The position numbers were made by a program, and so were the translations under genes. A stretch of DNA of 64,000 nt from assembly GCA_902798545.1 (NCBI GenBank), contig CADBWQ010000002.1:1-64000 (forward strand), written 5' to 3'. Under the pieces are notes generated by a model. It saw only the letters and a list, made by a program, of their open reading frames with translations, was not told the DNA's origin and did not search any database. Of this stretch, positions 17,429 through 28,306 are shown piece by piece. This stretch comes from Oscillospiraceae bacterium (GTDB lineage Bacteria > Bacillota > Clostridia > Oscillospirales > Oscillospiraceae). The first letter of the stretch is position 1. Each line of letters starts with the position of its first letter.

Positions 17429-19303
17429 ATGCTCCCAATTCTGAGTCTGATTCTGTCGGCGCTCGTGTTCTTCGCCATGATCCTCTGCCTGGTGCTCAAG
17501 CCGGCTGCTGCTCGCCGGCTGAGCGCGGTATTTATGACGATTGCCGTGGTCGGCGGCCTGATCATATACGGCATCGGGTACGCCGAGGCGCTGGAGGGCA
17601 ATCTGGCCCTGACCGTGATCCGTACGCCGATGACCGTCATTCGAATGTTTATTGGTGTCAACGACCTGGATACCATCAAAAACACAACGCCGGTATCGAC
17701 CCAGGCCGGGCTTGTTGTTTTCTGGGCGGTACACCTGATGGCCTTCTATTCCATGGCCAGCGCCGCCATGTACACCATTGGCGCGGGACTGCTGCGCTAT
17801 TTGCGCTTTGTGCTGGCCCGCCACGGGGACCTTACGCTGATTTACGGCATCAATGAAAAAAGCGTCACGCTGGGGCGTGAATGTGTTTCTGCCGGAAAGA
17901 CTTCGGTGGTCTTCATCGCGGAGAGCGCAGACGAGACTGTCGTGAACGACCTGAATACGGCCGGCATGTCCGTCCTGACCGGGAGCGCGGCGGTGCGGTC
18001 CGAAAAGTCCGTGATCCGCAAACTGCGGATCCGGAAACGAAAGCTCACGGTCTATGCGCTCGACCGGGCTGAAGACGAGAATCTTTTCTACGCGCTGCGC
18101 ATGAAAGACGCACTGGAGAAGGCCGGTGTTCCAGAAAAAAACACCCAGATCACCCTGCCCGGGGCGGAGGATATTCTGGCACCCATGCTTCAGGCTTCGG
18201 AAAAAACTTACGGCTTCGGGTTCGTCAATGTGTTTGATTCAGCGGATCTGTCGGCACGGGCGCTGATTCGTACCTGCCCGCCCTGGAGTTTCATGCATTT
18301 TGACGCGGAAGGACGTGCGACGGAGGACTTCGACTGTGTGCTGGCAGGCTTTGGCCGACACGGGCAGGCAGCGCTGAAGGCGCTGGTTATGAACGGGCAG
18401 TTTGCAGGGAGCGTGTTTCACGCAGCGGTGTTTTCACCGAATGTGGAGAACGAATCGGGCTTCCTGGAGGCGGACAGCCCGGAACTGCTCCGGCAGTATG
18501 ACGTCCGGCTGATTGCGGCGGATGCCCGGAGCGGCGTATTTTATGACCATATCCGCTCTCATCTGGGGAGCCTGAAGATGATCGTGATCTGTACCGGAGA
18601 CGAGGCGACGAACCGGGAAATTTCAGACAATCTGATGCTGTATCTCCGACGGAATCACGCGGAGCGGATCTGTGTCGTACAATGCGACGACAGCGGTGTC
18701 CGCTATCAGGAGACGGTGGGCAAACCGATCATCCGAACGGAGGTATGTTCGCTTAATTACCTGTCGGCGAAGGAGGCGGACCGCCTTGCGATCCTGCTCA
18801 ACAGCACCTATGACAGCTCGAACCGGAGCGACTGGGAAAAATGGATGGCCTGCGACAGCTTTGGGAAAATGTCCTCCCGGGCCTCGGCGGACTTTCACCC
18901 GGCCTTCATCCGTATTTCCGGCAGCAGCCGGGAAGAGATTCTGACCGGAAACTGGAAACCGGAGCGATCTCTGCAGGAGGTGCTGGGAGAGACCGAACAC
19001 CTCCGTTGGTGTGCGTTCCACTATGCCATGGGATATGTCCCGATGAGCCGGATGGAATTCGAAGCCAATGCCGAGGCCTTCTCACGGCTGCAGGCAGAGG
19101 GAAAGCAGCCTGGATTCCGAATCTCGAAGAATTCGCAGGAGAGAAAACATGCCTGTCTCATTCCCTGGGAGGACCTGGATAGACTCTCGGAGGAAGAAAA
19201 CCGCATAACCGGGCGGAATGTGGATTACAAACAGATCGATATCAATAATGTTCTGGCCCTGCCGAAGCTCCTCATCGCGGAACAAAACGCCGTAAAAAAG
19301 TGA
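17429..19303 (+). CDS. Membrane protein with two TrkA/RCK-like Rossmann domains and a RyR-like C-terminus
   Basis: A 624-aa protein with no gene name that I recognise. Hydrophobic segments lie at about 2-24, 31-54 and 93-127, and a semi-polar loop (55-92) could re-enter the membrane. Residues ~132-290 look like one NAD-binding TrkA-N/RCK domain ([13 protein letters not shown]). Residues ~300-470 look like a second ([16 protein letters not shown]). Residues ~520-596 resemble the RyR domain of ryanodine receptors and bacterial proteins ([14 protein letters not shown], then [20 protein letters not shown]). The layout suggests a ligand-gated ion channel or transporter subunit, but no selectivity filter is obvious. 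The start is the ATG with cggagg 7 bp upstream (17416-17421). It is transcribed alone, with a promoter at 17369 and a terminator at 19324. Confidence 0.72.
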   Translation: MLPILSLILSALVFFAMILCLVLKPAAARRLSAVFMTIAVVGGLIIYGIGYAEALEGNLALTVIRTPMTVIRMFIGVNDLDTIKNTTPVSTQAGLVVFWAVHLMAFYSMASAAMYTIGAGLLRYLRFVLARHGDLTLIYGINEKSVTLGRECVSAGKTSVVFIAESADETVVNDLNTAGMSVLTGSAAVRSEKSVIRKLRIRKRKLTVYALDRAEDENLFYALRMKDALEKAGVPEKNTQITLPGAEDILAPMLQASEKTYGFGFVNVFDSADLSARALIRTCPPWSFMHFDAEGRATEDFDCVLAGFGRHGQAALKALVMNGQFAGSVFHAAVFSPNVENESGFLEADSPELLRQYDVRLIAADARSGVFYDHIRSHLGSLKMIVICTGDEATNREISDNLMLYLRRNHAERICVVQCDDSGVRYQETVGKPIIRTEVCSLNYLSAKEADRLAILLNSTYDSSNRSDWEKWMACDSFGKMSSRASADFHPAFIRISGSSREEILTGNWKPERSLQEVLGETEHLRWCAFHYAMGYVPMSRMEFEANAEAFSRLQAEGKQPGFRISKNSQERKHACLIPWEDLDRLSEEENRITGRNVDYKQIDINNVLALPKLLIAEQNAVKK

Positions 19304-19323
19304 AGAGGCAGGGGTCGCATACA

Positions 19324-19350
19324 GAAAACACCGACATGTTCGGTGTTTTC
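19324..19350. terminator. Terminator after the RCK-RyR gene
   Basis: An 11-bp perfect stem GAAAACACCGA/TCGGTGTTTTC with loop CATGT. The T-rich 3' arm is followed by aattta. The symmetrical A/T ends allow function on both strands. Confidence 0.8.
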
Positions 19351-19382
19351 AATTTATACGACATGAATTCACAGACTCTTTA

Positions 19383-19411
19383 TTGCAACCACAGAAAAAA
19401 GAGCGTATAAT
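19383..19411 (+). promoter_or_regulatory. Promoter upstream of uvrA
   Basis: TTGCAA (19383-19388), 17 bp, TATAAT (19406-19411). It lies 41 bp before the uvrA start and probably drives the long run of co-directional genes after it. Confidence 0.7.
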
Positions 19412-19451
19412 AAAGCGGTTACAGAATACGCAGATAAGGAACCGAATCCCT

Positions 19452-22289
19452 ATGCAGGAAAACATCGTTATCAAAGGCGCACGCGAAAACAACCTCAAGA
19501 ACATCGACGTGGTGATTCCACGGGACAAACTCACAGTGGTGACCGGGCTTTCCGGGAGCGGAAAGTCCAGTCTGGCCTTTGATACCATTTATGCCGAAGG
19601 ACAGCGACGTTATGTCGAGAGCCTCAGCTCTTATGCCAGGATGTTTCTCGGACAGATGGATAAGCCGGACGTGGACTCCATCGACGGCCTATCACCTGCC
19701 ATCTCCATTGATCAGAAAACAACCTCTAAGAATCCACGTTCCACGGTGGGTACCGTGACGGAAATCTATGACTATCTGAGACTGCTGTATGCCCGGATCG
19801 GCATCCCGCATTGTCCGAACTGCGGCCGCGAGATCCGGCAGCAGACCGTGGATCAGATGGTGGACCGTCTGATGCAGCTGCCGGAGGGTACGCGGCTGTC
19901 CCTTCTGGCGCCCGTGATCCGGGGAAAAAAGGGCGAACATCGCAAGATCCTTGAGGATGCGAAGCGCTCTGGATATGTCCGCACCCGTGTGGATGGACTG
20001 GTCTATGATCTTGCGGACGATATCCCAATGGAGAAGAATAAAAAACACACCATTGAGATCATCGTGGACCGTATCGCAATAAAAGAGAGCATCCGCCGTC
20101 GTCTGACCGACTCTGCGGAGACCGCACTGAGCCTCTCCGGCGGCCTTTTGACTGCGGAACTGGCAGATTCGGGGGAGGAGATCAGCTTTTCCCAGAATTA
20201 CGCCTGTCCGGACTGCGGCATCTCCCTGGAAGAGATTACGCCGCGGCTGTTCTCCTTCAACAACCCGCAAGGAGCCTGCCCCACCTGTGCCGGACTCGGC
20301 GTTCAGATGCTCATCGATCCGGATCTCATCATGCCGAATCGGAAACTCAGCATTGAAAACGGAGGGATAACTGCCTCGGGCTGGGGCAACGTGAAAAACG
20401 ACGGCATCTCCAAAATGTACTTCGACGCAATGGCGAAAAAGTACCACTTCAAGCTCTCCGACCCCATTGAGACCCTCTCACCGGAGGCCATCGACGCGAT
20501 CCTGTATGGGACAAAGGGCGAGCCGCTGCAGTTGCGCTATGAAAAGGCAGACGGCCACGGCGTTATAAAGAGAGAGTTCGAGGGCATCGTCCCGAACCTG
20601 GAACGGCGCTATCGCGAGACCCAGAGTCCCGGAATGCGTGCGGAGATTGAATCCTGCATGTCGGAGACACCCTGCCCCGCCTGCAGAGGCCAGCGCCTGA
20701 AGCAGACGGCTTTGGCCGTGACGGTGGGAGGCAAAAACATCGCGGAACTCACAAGGCTCTCGGTGATGAACGCAGCAGGATTCCTGAACAGTCTGACCCT
20801 CACGCCGAGAGAGCAGCTGATTGCGGCACAGATCATCAAGGAGATCCGCAGCCGGCTGGACTTCCTGAGCAGTGTGGGCCTCGGCTATCTGACACTCTCC
20901 CGCGCTTCCGGGACCCTCTCGGGCGGCGAGAGCCAGCGCATCCGCCTGGCGACCCAGATCGGGTCGAGCCTGATGGGCGTGCTGTATATTCTGGACGAAC
21001 CCAGCATCGGTCTGCACCAGCGGGACAATGCCAAGCTCCTGAAGACGCTGTACCGGCTTCGCGACCTGGGAAATACCCTGGTTGTGGTGGAACACGACGA
21101 GGAGACCATGCGCGCAGCAGACCATGTCATCGACATCGGTCCCGGGGCAGGCATCAACGGCGGAAAGGTCGTCTGCGCGGGGACGGTGGACGATCTCTGC
21201 GCCTGTTCCGAGTCGGTCACCGGCCAGTATCTCAGCGGACAAAAAAAGATTCCTGTTCCCGGGGTGCGCCGGAAAGGCAACGGGCATGAGCTTGTCATCC
21301 GCGGTGCGGCGGAACATAACCTGAAGGGGATCGATGTACATTTCCCCCTGGGAGAGCTGATCTGCGTCACCGGTGTGTCCGGGAGCGGAAAGTCTTCCCT
21401 GATTCAGGAGATTCTCTACAAGATTCTGGCGTCGGAAAAGAATCGGGCGAAGGTACATCCGGGCCGGTACGACAGCATTGAAGGCCTGAACTTTGTGGAC
21501 AAAGTCATCTCACTGGATCAGAGCCCCATCGGGCGGACACCCCGCTCCAACCCCGCAACCTATACGGGTCTGTTTGACGACATCCGGAACCTCTTCGCCT
21601 CTACTCAGGATGCGCGGTTGCGCGGCTACAATCAGGGGCGCTTCTCCTTCAACACGAAGGGAGGCCGCTGCGAAGCCTGCTCCGGCGATGGACTGGTTAA
21701 GATCGAGATGCACTTCCTGCCGGATGTGTATGTCCCATGCGAAGTGTGCGGTGGGCGGCGCTATAACCGGGAGACGCTGGAAGTGCGCTATAAAGGAAAG
21801 AACATCTCTGAAGTCCTGGACATGACCGTGGAGGAGGCACTCGCCTTCTTCACCAATCAGGAAAAGATCCGTGACCGACTCCAGACGCTCTATGACGTGG
21901 GCCTTGGCTATATCAGACTGGGCCAGTCCAGTACGACACTCTCCGGCGGCGAAGCACAGCGCGTGAAGCTCGCGACGGAGCTTTCCAAGCGGGCCACGGG
22001 GCGTACGGTCTATATTCTGGACGAGCCGACCACCGGCCTTCATATAGCAGATGTACATCGCCTGACTGACATTCTGTCGAGACTCACCGATGCCGGAAAC
22101 ACTGTCATTGTCATTGAACACAACCTGGATGTCATCAAGGTTGCCGATACCATCATAGACCTGGGCCCGGAGGGCGGCGATGAAGGGGGGAGACTGGTGT
22201 TTTCCGGTTCTCCCGAGGACTGCGCCCGCTGCGAGAACAGCTATACAGGGCAGTATCTGAAACAAGTACTTGAATTGGAGAGGCAGTAA
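19452..22289 (+). CDS. uvrA: Excinuclease ABC subunit A
   Basis: UvrA is the damage-recognition ATPase of nucleotide excision repair. The 945-aa product has two ABC cassettes: Walker [10 protein letters not shown] at residues 32-40 and GVSGSGKSS in the second half; signatures [12 protein letters not shown] and [12 protein letters not shown]; zinc modules CPNCGREI...CPDCGISL and [20 protein letters not shown]. The UvrB-contact regions are present. I chose the ATG of [19 protein letters not shown], which matches family starts; open sequence continues 23 codons upstream through the promoter. No uvrB is nearby. recD2 follows after 6 bp. Confidence 0.97.
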   Translation: MQENIVIKGARENNLKNIDVVIPRDKLTVVTGLSGSGKSSLAFDTIYAEGQRRYVESLSSYARMFLGQMDKPDVDSIDGLSPAISIDQKTTSKNPRSTVGTVTEIYDYLRLLYARIGIPHCPNCGREIRQQTVDQMVDRLMQLPEGTRLSLLAPVIRGKKGEHRKILEDAKRSGYVRTRVDGLVYDLADDIPMEKNKKHTIEIIVDRIAIKESIRRRLTDSAETALSLSGGLLTAELADSGEEISFSQNYACPDCGISLEEITPRLFSFNNPQGACPTCAGLGVQMLIDPDLIMPNRKLSIENGGITASGWGNVKNDGISKMYFDAMAKKYHFKLSDPIETLSPEAIDAILYGTKGEPLQLRYEKADGHGVIKREFEGIVPNLERRYRETQSPGMRAEIESCMSETPCPACRGQRLKQTALAVTVGGKNIAELTRLSVMNAAGFLNSLTLTPREQLIAAQIIKEIRSRLDFLSSVGLGYLTLSRASGTLSGGESQRIRLATQIGSSLMGVLYILDEPSIGLHQRDNAKLLKTLYRLRDLGNTLVVVEHDEETMRAADHVIDIGPGAGINGGKVVCAGTVDDLCACSESVTGQYLSGQKKIPVPGVRRKGNGHELVIRGAAEHNLKGIDVHFPLGELICVTGVSGSGKSSLIQEILYKILASEKNRAKVHPGRYDSIEGLNFVDKVISLDQSPIGRTPRSNPATYTGLFDDIRNLFASTQDARLRGYNQGRFSFNTKGGRCEACSGDGLVKIEMHFLPDVYVPCEVCGGRRYNRETLEVRYKGKNISEVLDMTVEEALAFFTNQEKIRDRLQTLYDVGLGYIRLGQSSTTLSGGEAQRVKLATELSKRATGRTVYILDEPTTGLHIADVHRLTDILSRLTDAGNTVIVIEHNLDVIKVADTIIDLGPEGGDEGGRLVFSGSPEDCARCENSYTGQYLKQVLELERQ

Positions 22290-22295
22290 TCTGCT

Positions 22296-24533
22296 GTGGA
22301 ACATGTAGTACAGGAAGTAAATCAGGAAGAAGAGATTGAAGTCCTCAGCTGTACGGTCCAGAATGTCATATTCTGCAATGAGGAAAACGGCTATGCTGTC
22401 CTCAGTGTGACGGATACGGACGGCACCGAACAGAAAATGACAGGGACCTTCCCCTATGCATGGCCCGGTGAGAGCATCACAGCCTACGGCCATTGGGTGA
22501 TACACGGGAGCTACGGACGCCAGTTCGAGGCAGAATCGTCGGAGCGAAGTACCCCCGAGGATGAGAGGTCGATTTTCTCCTACCTCGCTTCCGGCGCGGT
22601 CAAGGGAATTGGACCTGTGCTGGCCGGTCAGATTGTCGAGCGTTTCGGGAGCCGTGCTCTTCGCGTGCTGGAAGAAGAGCCCTGCCGCCTGGCAGAAATT
22701 CGCGGCATCAGCTTGTCCAAGGCGGAGAAAATCACGGAGGAATACAGACGTCAGGTCAGCCTGAAGAAGCTGGTGCTTCTACTGAGTGCCTCCGGCATCG
22801 CTCCGGAATATGCAGTCCGCCTGTATCGCTTCTTTGGCGAGAATGCACTGGAGCTGTTAAAGGACAATCCATATCTCCTGACTGCCAGCGGAATTGGGGC
22901 TCCCTTCGGGGCGGCAGACCGCCTGGCCGAGGATTTGGGGATTGAGGATACGAATCCAAACCGGATCCGTGCGGGTGTGAGGTTTGTGCTCCGACACAAC
23001 GAGAACAACGGACACTGCTTCATCCCTTATGAAAAGCTGTGCGCCGCGGCGGCGGAACAGCTGCGTCTGGACCGGGAGGATATCACTTCCGTGATGGATG
23101 ATATGACGGAGCAGGGTGATCTGATCCATGACTTTTTCAGCGGCGTGGATGCCTGTTATCTCCCGGATATGTTCCGTGCTGAGAAGGAAACGGCAGAGCG
23201 GATCGCGGCGATGGTACAGAAGCTGCCTTCGCAGACCGTGGATCTGGAAGGCCTCATTACGGAATGTGAAAAAGAGCAGGGAATGCACTTTGCCGAACAG
23301 CAGAAGCAAATTCTGCGTTTTGCCCTTCAGAATCGAATCGTTGCTGTGACCGGGGGTCCCGGCACAGGAAAGACGACTTCCCTCCGGGCAGTTTTGAAGC
23401 TTTACGAGCGGCTGGGACTCCGGACACTTCTGGCAGCGCCGACGGGGAGGGCAGCGAAGCGTATGACAGAACTCACCGGAATGGAAGCTGCCACCATTCA
23501 CCGCTTGCTGGGTGCGAAACTTTCCGAAACCAGTCTGGACCTGGCATTTACGAAGAATTCTGATGATCCCCTTCAGTGCGACGCGCTGATCGTCGACGAG
23601 TGCTCGATGGTGGATATTCGCCTGATGCATGCCCTGCTGCAAGCGCTGCCCCTCTCGGCACGCCTGATGCTGGTCGGCGATGCGGCACAGCTGCCGGCGG
23701 TGGGCCCCGGAGATGTGTTCTCTGCGATTCTGCGCAGTGAAGTGGTTCCCTCGGTTCAGCTGACCGAGATCTTCCGCCAGCAGGAGACAAGCCGCATCGT
23801 GCGAAACGCTCATATGATCAACCGGGGTGAGCACCCAAATCTCTCGGAAAATACCGGTGATTTTTTTCGGCTCCAGAGGTTGCAGGCCGGCTCAGTGGCC
23901 GAAACCGTGGTGGAACTCTGCAGCACAAGGCTGCCGCAAAAAATGCACATCCCCGCTTCTGAGATCCAGGTTCTCTCTCCCACCAGAAAGGGAGAATGCG
24001 GCACCGGAGAGCTGAACAGGCTCCTCCAGGCGGCGTTGAACCCACCTGCACCGGAAAAGAAAGAACGGCAGGTCGGTGAGGAGATCTTCCGAGTCGGAGA
24101 CCGCCTGATCCAGACCAGAAATGACTATAACGTCCTCTGGGAGTGCGCCGACGGCAGCAACGGACTCGGCGTTTTTAACGGCGATATCGGAATCCTGAAG
24201 GAGATCAACCCCGAAGACCAGACTGTGACGGTGGATTTCGACGGGCGTGAAGCAAAGTATGATTTTGAATCCCTGAACGATCTGGAGCACGCCTGGGCTC
24301 TCACCGTTCATAAATCCCAGGGCTGCGAATACAGGGCGGTGATCCTGGCACTCTCAGATTCGTCCCGGCGGCTTCTGACCCGGACGGTTTTGTACACAGC
24401 GGTAACCCGGGCAAGGGAACTCCTGATCATGGTCGGGAATGAGAATATCGCATTTCGCATGATAGACAACATTACACCCAGTCGGAGGTATAACGCCCTG
24501 CGGATTCGGATCCGGGAGGCCTGCGGAAAATGA
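22296..24533 (+). CDS. recD2: RecD2-type ATP-dependent DNA helicase
   Basis: RecD2 is a 5'-3' superfamily 1B helicase found in bacteria that lack RecBC. The 745-aa product has the RecD2-specific N-terminal OB and helix-hairpin-helix region (GAVKGIGPVLAGQIVERFG, then IRGISLSKAEKI). It also has motif I GGPGTGKTT near residue 353, motif II VDECSMVDI, motif III GDAAQLPAVGPG and motif VI with YTAVTRARELLIMVG. Start is GTG with gagagg upstream inside uvrA. It overlaps comFC by four bases, indicating coupled expression. Confidence 0.95.
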   Translation: MEHVVQEVNQEEEIEVLSCTVQNVIFCNEENGYAVLSVTDTDGTEQKMTGTFPYAWPGESITAYGHWVIHGSYGRQFEAESSERSTPEDERSIFSYLASGAVKGIGPVLAGQIVERFGSRALRVLEEEPCRLAEIRGISLSKAEKITEEYRRQVSLKKLVLLLSASGIAPEYAVRLYRFFGENALELLKDNPYLLTASGIGAPFGAADRLAEDLGIEDTNPNRIRAGVRFVLRHNENNGHCFIPYEKLCAAAAEQLRLDREDITSVMDDMTEQGDLIHDFFSGVDACYLPDMFRAEKETAERIAAMVQKLPSQTVDLEGLITECEKEQGMHFAEQQKQILRFALQNRIVAVTGGPGTGKTTSLRAVLKLYERLGLRTLLAAPTGRAAKRMTELTGMEAATIHRLLGAKLSETSLDLAFTKNSDDPLQCDALIVDECSMVDIRLMHALLQALPLSARLMLVGDAAQLPAVGPGDVFSAILRSEVVPSVQLTEIFRQQETSRIVRNAHMINRGEHPNLSENTGDFFRLQRLQAGSVAETVVELCSTRLPQKMHIPASEIQVLSPTRKGECGTGELNRLLQAALNPPAPEKKERQVGEEIFRVGDRLIQTRNDYNVLWECADGSNGLGVFNGDIGILKEINPEDQTVTVDFDGREAKYDFESLNDLEHAWALTVHKSQGCEYRAVILALSDSSRRLLTRTVLYTAVTRARELLIMVGNENIAFRMIDNITPSRRYNALRIRIREACGK

Positions 24534-25231
24534 GTGACCTCGGAGACCGGCTCCTGGATCTCCTCTATCCGCCAAAGTGCGCTTTCTGCGGAAAACTGGT
24601 CCGGGGCAGGCGGATGATCTGCCCGGACTGCGAAGCGGGATTGCCGACTCTGGCTCCGGAACTCCAGAGACAGGATATTTCCCATCTTGCGGTTTGTGTT
24701 TCTCCGCTGTATTATACAGGAGTGGTACGCCACTCACTGCATCGGTACAAGTTTGGCGGCGCGGCGGCGTATTACCGCGTCTATGCCGAACTGATGGCAG
24801 GCTGTCTGCACACTCAGGCGCTGCAGGTGGATCTTGTGACCTGGGTCCCACTCAGCAGGAAGCGCCTTCGAAAACGGGGATATGACCAGGCAAGGCTACT
24901 TGCAGAGGAGGTTGCGCGCCTGACCGGCCTTCCCTGCGAGCCGACCCTGGAGAAAACAAGAAACAACCCGGCCCAGTCCGGCACCTCCAGTGCGGAGGAA
25001 CGACAGAAAAATGTACAGGGTGTATACCGCACGGTGACATCCTTTGCGGGAGAGCATATCCTGCTGGTTGATGATATTGTGACAACGGGTGCCACGCTGA
25101 GTGAGGCGGCAGGAATGCTGCTTGATGCGGGCGCAGATGAGGTCTTCGGACTGACCCTGGCCAGAACCGTCCGGAACCCCGGCAACATCCGAACAGATTC
25201 GAACGGAGAGAGCAAGTATGCAGATTTTTGA
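24530..25231 (+). CDS. comFC: ComF family phosphoribosyltransferase-like protein
   Basis: A 233-aa ComFC/GntX protein. In Bacillus it is needed for transformation, where it supports ssDNA uptake. It has an N-terminal zinc ribbon (CAFCGKLV...CPDC) and a PRTase fold with the PRPP loop ILLVDDIVTTGATLSEA. WVPLSRKRLRKRGYDQARLL is the family signature. The ATG overlaps the recD2 stop (ATGA), and the gene overlaps mreB by 14 bases. With comEC in the same run it suggests DNA-uptake capacity. Confidence 0.92.
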   Translation: MSDLGDRLLDLLYPPKCAFCGKLVRGRRMICPDCEAGLPTLAPELQRQDISHLAVCVSPLYYTGVVRHSLHRYKFGGAAAYYRVYAELMAGCLHTQALQVDLVTWVPLSRKRLRKRGYDQARLLAEEVARLTGLPCEPTLEKTRNNPAQSGTSSAEERQKNVQGVYRTVTSFAGEHILLVDDIVTTGATLSEAAGMLLDAGADEVFGLTLARTVRNPGNIRTDSNGESKYADF

Positions 25232-26246
25232 AAAAGATATCGCCATCGATATGGGTACTTCTACCACCCTCCTCTTTGAACAGGGGAAGGGAATTGTCGC
25301 CCGAGAACCGACGGTGGTTGCGGTCGACCGGTTCACCGGGAAGATCCAGAAGGTTGGGCAGGACGCGCAGAGAATGTTGGGGCGTACCCCTGCGAATATT
25401 GTGGCAATCCACCCCATCAGTGCCGGCGTGATCTCGGATTATGAGATGGCAGCACAGATGCAGAAGGAACTGGTCAGCCGCATTACCTCCTTCAGCCTCT
25501 TCAAGCCCTGTGTTCTCTGCTGCGTTCCCAGCAGTATCAGCGGCGTGGAAGAACGCGCGGTGATTGATGCGGCGATTGAAGCCGGAGCCAGAAAGGTTTT
25601 TCTGCTGGAACAGGGGGTCGCCACGGCACTGGGTGCCGGGGTTGATATCAGCAAGCCGGACGGCCATATGGTAATCGACATCGGCGGCGGCACAACCGAG
25701 GTCGCAATGATCTCGGCCGGCGGTGTGGTGGAGTGTGAGTCCATTAAGACCGCCGGAGGCAGCTTCGACGAGGCAATTGTGAAGTATGTCCGGAAAAAGT
25801 ATAACATGCTCATTGGTTTGACGGCGGCTGAAGAGGTCAAGAAAAATATCGGCTGTGTCATGCAGAGACCGGATATGGGGGTAGAAGAAATTAAAGGCCG
25901 CAATCTCGCAAACGGCCTGCCCAAGACCATTCGGGTCAGCTCCAATGAATTGATAGAGGCCTTTGTTGAACCGATGAATGATATTCTCGAGGCCATTCAT
26001 ACGGTCCTGGAAAGGACTCCGCCCCAGCTGGTGGGTGATCTGGACCAGAACGGCATCATCGTTTCCGGAGGCGGCAGCCTGGTCTATGGTATGGACCGTT
26101 TGATCGAACGCAGCACCGGGATACGGACACTCCTGGTGGACGATCCGGTCTCCTGTGCCACCTATGGCGCTGGGAAAATGCTGAAGCATCTGGATGAGAT
26201 GAAGGACGGTATGATGAACTTCTACCGGATGCGTCAGCTGAGATGA
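25218..26246 (+). CDS. mreB: MreB-family actin-like protein
   Basis: MreB polymerises under the membrane and steers cell-wall elongation. The 342-aa product has phosphate-1 IDMGTSTTLLF (residues 10-20), the central VIDIGGGTTEVAMIS phosphate-2, and the adenosine motif GGGSLVYGMDRLIE. The usual neighbours mreC and mreD are absent here, so it may be a paralogue (Mbl or MreBH type). It lies in a run with mltG and isoprenoid genes, consistent with wall growth. Confidence 0.93.
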   Translation: MQIFEKDIAIDMGTSTTLLFEQGKGIVAREPTVVAVDRFTGKIQKVGQDAQRMLGRTPANIVAIHPISAGVISDYEMAAQMQKELVSRITSFSLFKPCVLCCVPSSISGVEERAVIDAAIEAGARKVFLLEQGVATALGAGVDISKPDGHMVIDIGGGTTEVAMISAGGVVECESIKTAGGSFDEAIVKYVRKKYNMLIGLTAAEEVKKNIGCVMQRPDMGVEEIKGRNLANGLPKTIRVSSNELIEAFVEPMNDILEAIHTVLERTPPQLVGDLDQNGIIVSGGGSLVYGMDRLIERSTGIRTLLVDDPVSCATYGAGKMLKHLDEMKDGMMNFYRMRQLR

Positions 26247-26277
26247 AGCCGAAAAACAACAGGATGGAGAGACAGTC

Positions 26278-27018
26278 ATGGGTCTGATCGAAACCTATAA
26301 GCGGCTCAAAAAAGAAGAGAAGCCCCTGACCTGTGGGGCTGTGGTGCTCGGCGCCGGCAGTGCCCAGCGGATGGGCTTTGATAAAATGACCGTGATGCTG
26401 GATCGCCAACCTGTACTGGTCCGCGCGGTGAACGCATTTCAGCTGTCCCCACTGATCGAGGAGATTGTTGTCGTCACGAAGACCGACCGGATCGAAGAGA
26501 TTGCTGACCTCTGCCGCCAATATAATCTCACGAAGGTTTCTGCCGTCGTCTGCGGCGGGAAGACCAGAACGGAATCTGCCCTTGCAGGCGTGATGGCGCT
26601 GAAGAAGGACTGCCGCCTGACGGCTATCCACGACGGTGCGCGGCCGCTGGTCTCACAGGCACTGATTGAGGCATGCATCCGGAAGGCCAGTATTCAGTAC
26701 GCCGCCATTCCGGTAGTTCGGAGCACAGATACACTGCGAGGCATTGATGAAAAGGGTGCATTGACGGGCATTTACGACCGGGATAAGATTGTCCGGGTTC
26801 AGACACCGCAGGTATTCCAGACAGAACTGGTCAAGGGAGCGCTCTCAGACGCGGTACAGAAGGGGCTGACTTTTACCGATGACGCCACTGCGGTGGAGCG
26901 CCTTGGAATGAAAATTCAGGCTGTAGAAGGGGAAGAGGATAACCTTAAGCTCACGACACCTCAGGATCTTGTGATTGCTCAGGGAATCCTGGAGCGCAGA
27001 AAGGGAGCTGTCGAATGA
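26278..27018 (+). CDS. ispD: 2-C-methyl-D-erythritol 4-phosphate cytidylyltransferase
   Basis: IspD makes CDP-methylerythritol in the MEP isoprenoid pathway. The 246-aa product has the nucleotide motif [15 protein letters not shown] at residues ~22-36 (normally AAGSGxRMG), the IHDGARPLV loop, and the [13 protein letters not shown] and FTDDATAVE motifs. A short extra N-terminal helix (residues 1-16) precedes the core. It overlaps ispF by four bases. Confidence 0.96.
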   Translation: MGLIETYKRLKKEEKPLTCGAVVLGAGSAQRMGFDKMTVMLDRQPVLVRAVNAFQLSPLIEEIVVVTKTDRIEEIADLCRQYNLTKVSAVVCGGKTRTESALAGVMALKKDCRLTAIHDGARPLVSQALIEACIRKASIQYAAIPVVRSTDTLRGIDEKGALTGIYDRDKIVRVQTPQVFQTELVKGALSDAVQKGLTFTDDATAVERLGMKIQAVEGEEDNLKLTTPQDLVIAQGILERRKGAVE

Positions 27019-27488
27019 GAATCGGACACGGCTATGATGTGCATAAGCTGGTAGAAGGCCGGAAGCTGATTCTCGGCGGGGTGGAAGTCCCCTACGAGAA
27101 GGGACTCCTGGGTCATTCCGATGCGGACGTGTTGACCCATGCGCTGATGGATGCGCTCCTCGGTGCAGCGGGACTGGGTGACATCGGGCAGCATTTCCCT
27201 GACGGCGATGACCGTTATCTCGGCGCGGACAGCATCGAACTCCTGAAAGAAGTCTGCCACATGCTGGCAGAGAAGGGGTGGTGCGTCGGGAATGTGGATG
27301 TCACCGTGATTGCTCAGCGGCCGAAGCTTGCCTCGTTCATCCCCGGAATGCGCAGCCGCCTCGCTGCGGCTATGCATGTGGACGAGGACGTGGTCAATGT
27401 CAAAGCAACAACCGAGGAAAAGCTTGGCTTCACCGGCGAGGGTCTGGGGATTGCTGCACACGCTGTGGCCCTGATCGAGAAGGCCTGA
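27015..27488 (+). CDS. ispF: 2-C-methyl-D-erythritol 2,4-cyclodiphosphate synthase
   Basis: IspF closes the cyclodiphosphate ring after IspE. The 157-aa product starts [12 protein letters not shown] with the metal ligands Asp8 and His10, then [20 protein letters not shown] and the C-terminal [16 protein letters not shown]. The ispD-ispF coupling is common. An ispE gene is not in the window. Confidence 0.97.
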   Translation: MRIGHGYDVHKLVEGRKLILGGVEVPYEKGLLGHSDADVLTHALMDALLGAAGLGDIGQHFPDGDDRYLGADSIELLKEVCHMLAEKGWCVGNVDVTVIAQRPKLASFIPGMRSRLAAAMHVDEDVVNVKATTEEKLGFTGEGLGIAAHAVALIEKA

Positions 27489-27538
27489 GCAGGGAGACAT
27501 TTGATATTTGAGGAATCAGTGGAAGAGAGGAGAACAAC

Positions 27539-28264
27539 GTGGACGTACAGGGGATCAAGACACTGAACGACTGGGTTCAGGCAAGTGATAACATCGTCTT
27601 TTTCGGCGGTGCCGGGGTCAGCACCGAGAGCGGAATCCCGGATTTTCGCAGTGTGGATGGGCTTTATCACCAGAAGTGGAGTTATCCGCCCGAGGAGATC
27701 CTGAGCCACAGCTTCTTCGAGCGGGATCCAGGAGAGTATTACCGCTTTCACCGCGAAAAGCTGGTCATTGACGGTGTCCGACCGAACCGTGCCCACTGTA
27801 AACTCGCCGAGCTCGAACAGGCCGGCAAGCTCCGTGCAGTGATAACCCAGAACATCGATGGCCTGCACCAGGCCGCGGGAAGCCGGGAAGTACTGGAGCT
27901 GCATGGCAGTATCCTGCGGGCTTACTGCTCCCGCTGCCGGAAGCCGTGGCCACAGGAAGTCATCAACCACGGCACCGGAATACCCCGCTGCGACTGCGGC
28001 GGTGTGATTCGTCCGGATATTGTGCTCTATGAAGAACCGCTGGACCAGGACATTATGGAGAAAGCGGTGCGTTATATCCGTAACGCCGAGATCCTGATCA
28101 TCGGCGGCACCAGCCTGAACGTATACCCGGCGGCGGGTCTGATCCGCTATTATCGCGGGAACAAGCTGGTACTGGTGAATTTGAGCGAAACACCATATGA
28201 TTCCTATGCAAATCTGGTAATCCACGAGAAGATCGGAGAGGTGTTTTCCCGGATTTCCGTGTAA
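27539..28264 (+). CDS. cobB: NAD-dependent protein deacylase (sirtuin)
   Basis: Sirtuins remove acetyl or other acyl groups from lysine using NAD. The 241-aa product has [18 protein letters not shown], the TQNIDGLHQ loop, catalytic His in LELHGSI, and a CSRC...CDC zinc site. [10 protein letters not shown] and VNLS are the remaining family motifs. The start is GTG with gagaggag 8-10 bp upstream. It is placed between isoprenoid and cell-wall genes with no obvious partner acetyltransferase. Confidence 0.95.
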   Translation: MDVQGIKTLNDWVQASDNIVFFGGAGVSTESGIPDFRSVDGLYHQKWSYPPEEILSHSFFERDPGEYYRFHREKLVIDGVRPNRAHCKLAELEQAGKLRAVITQNIDGLHQAAGSREVLELHGSILRAYCSRCRKPWPQEVINHGTGIPRCDCGGVIRPDIVLYEEPLDQDIMEKAVRYIRNAEILIIGGTSLNVYPAAGLIRYYRGNKLVLVNLSETPYDSYANLVIHEKIGEVFSRISV

Positions 28265-28306
28265 TGCTCCGATGAAAACCGCGTTTCGGAAAGGGGAGAT
28301 GGAGAT

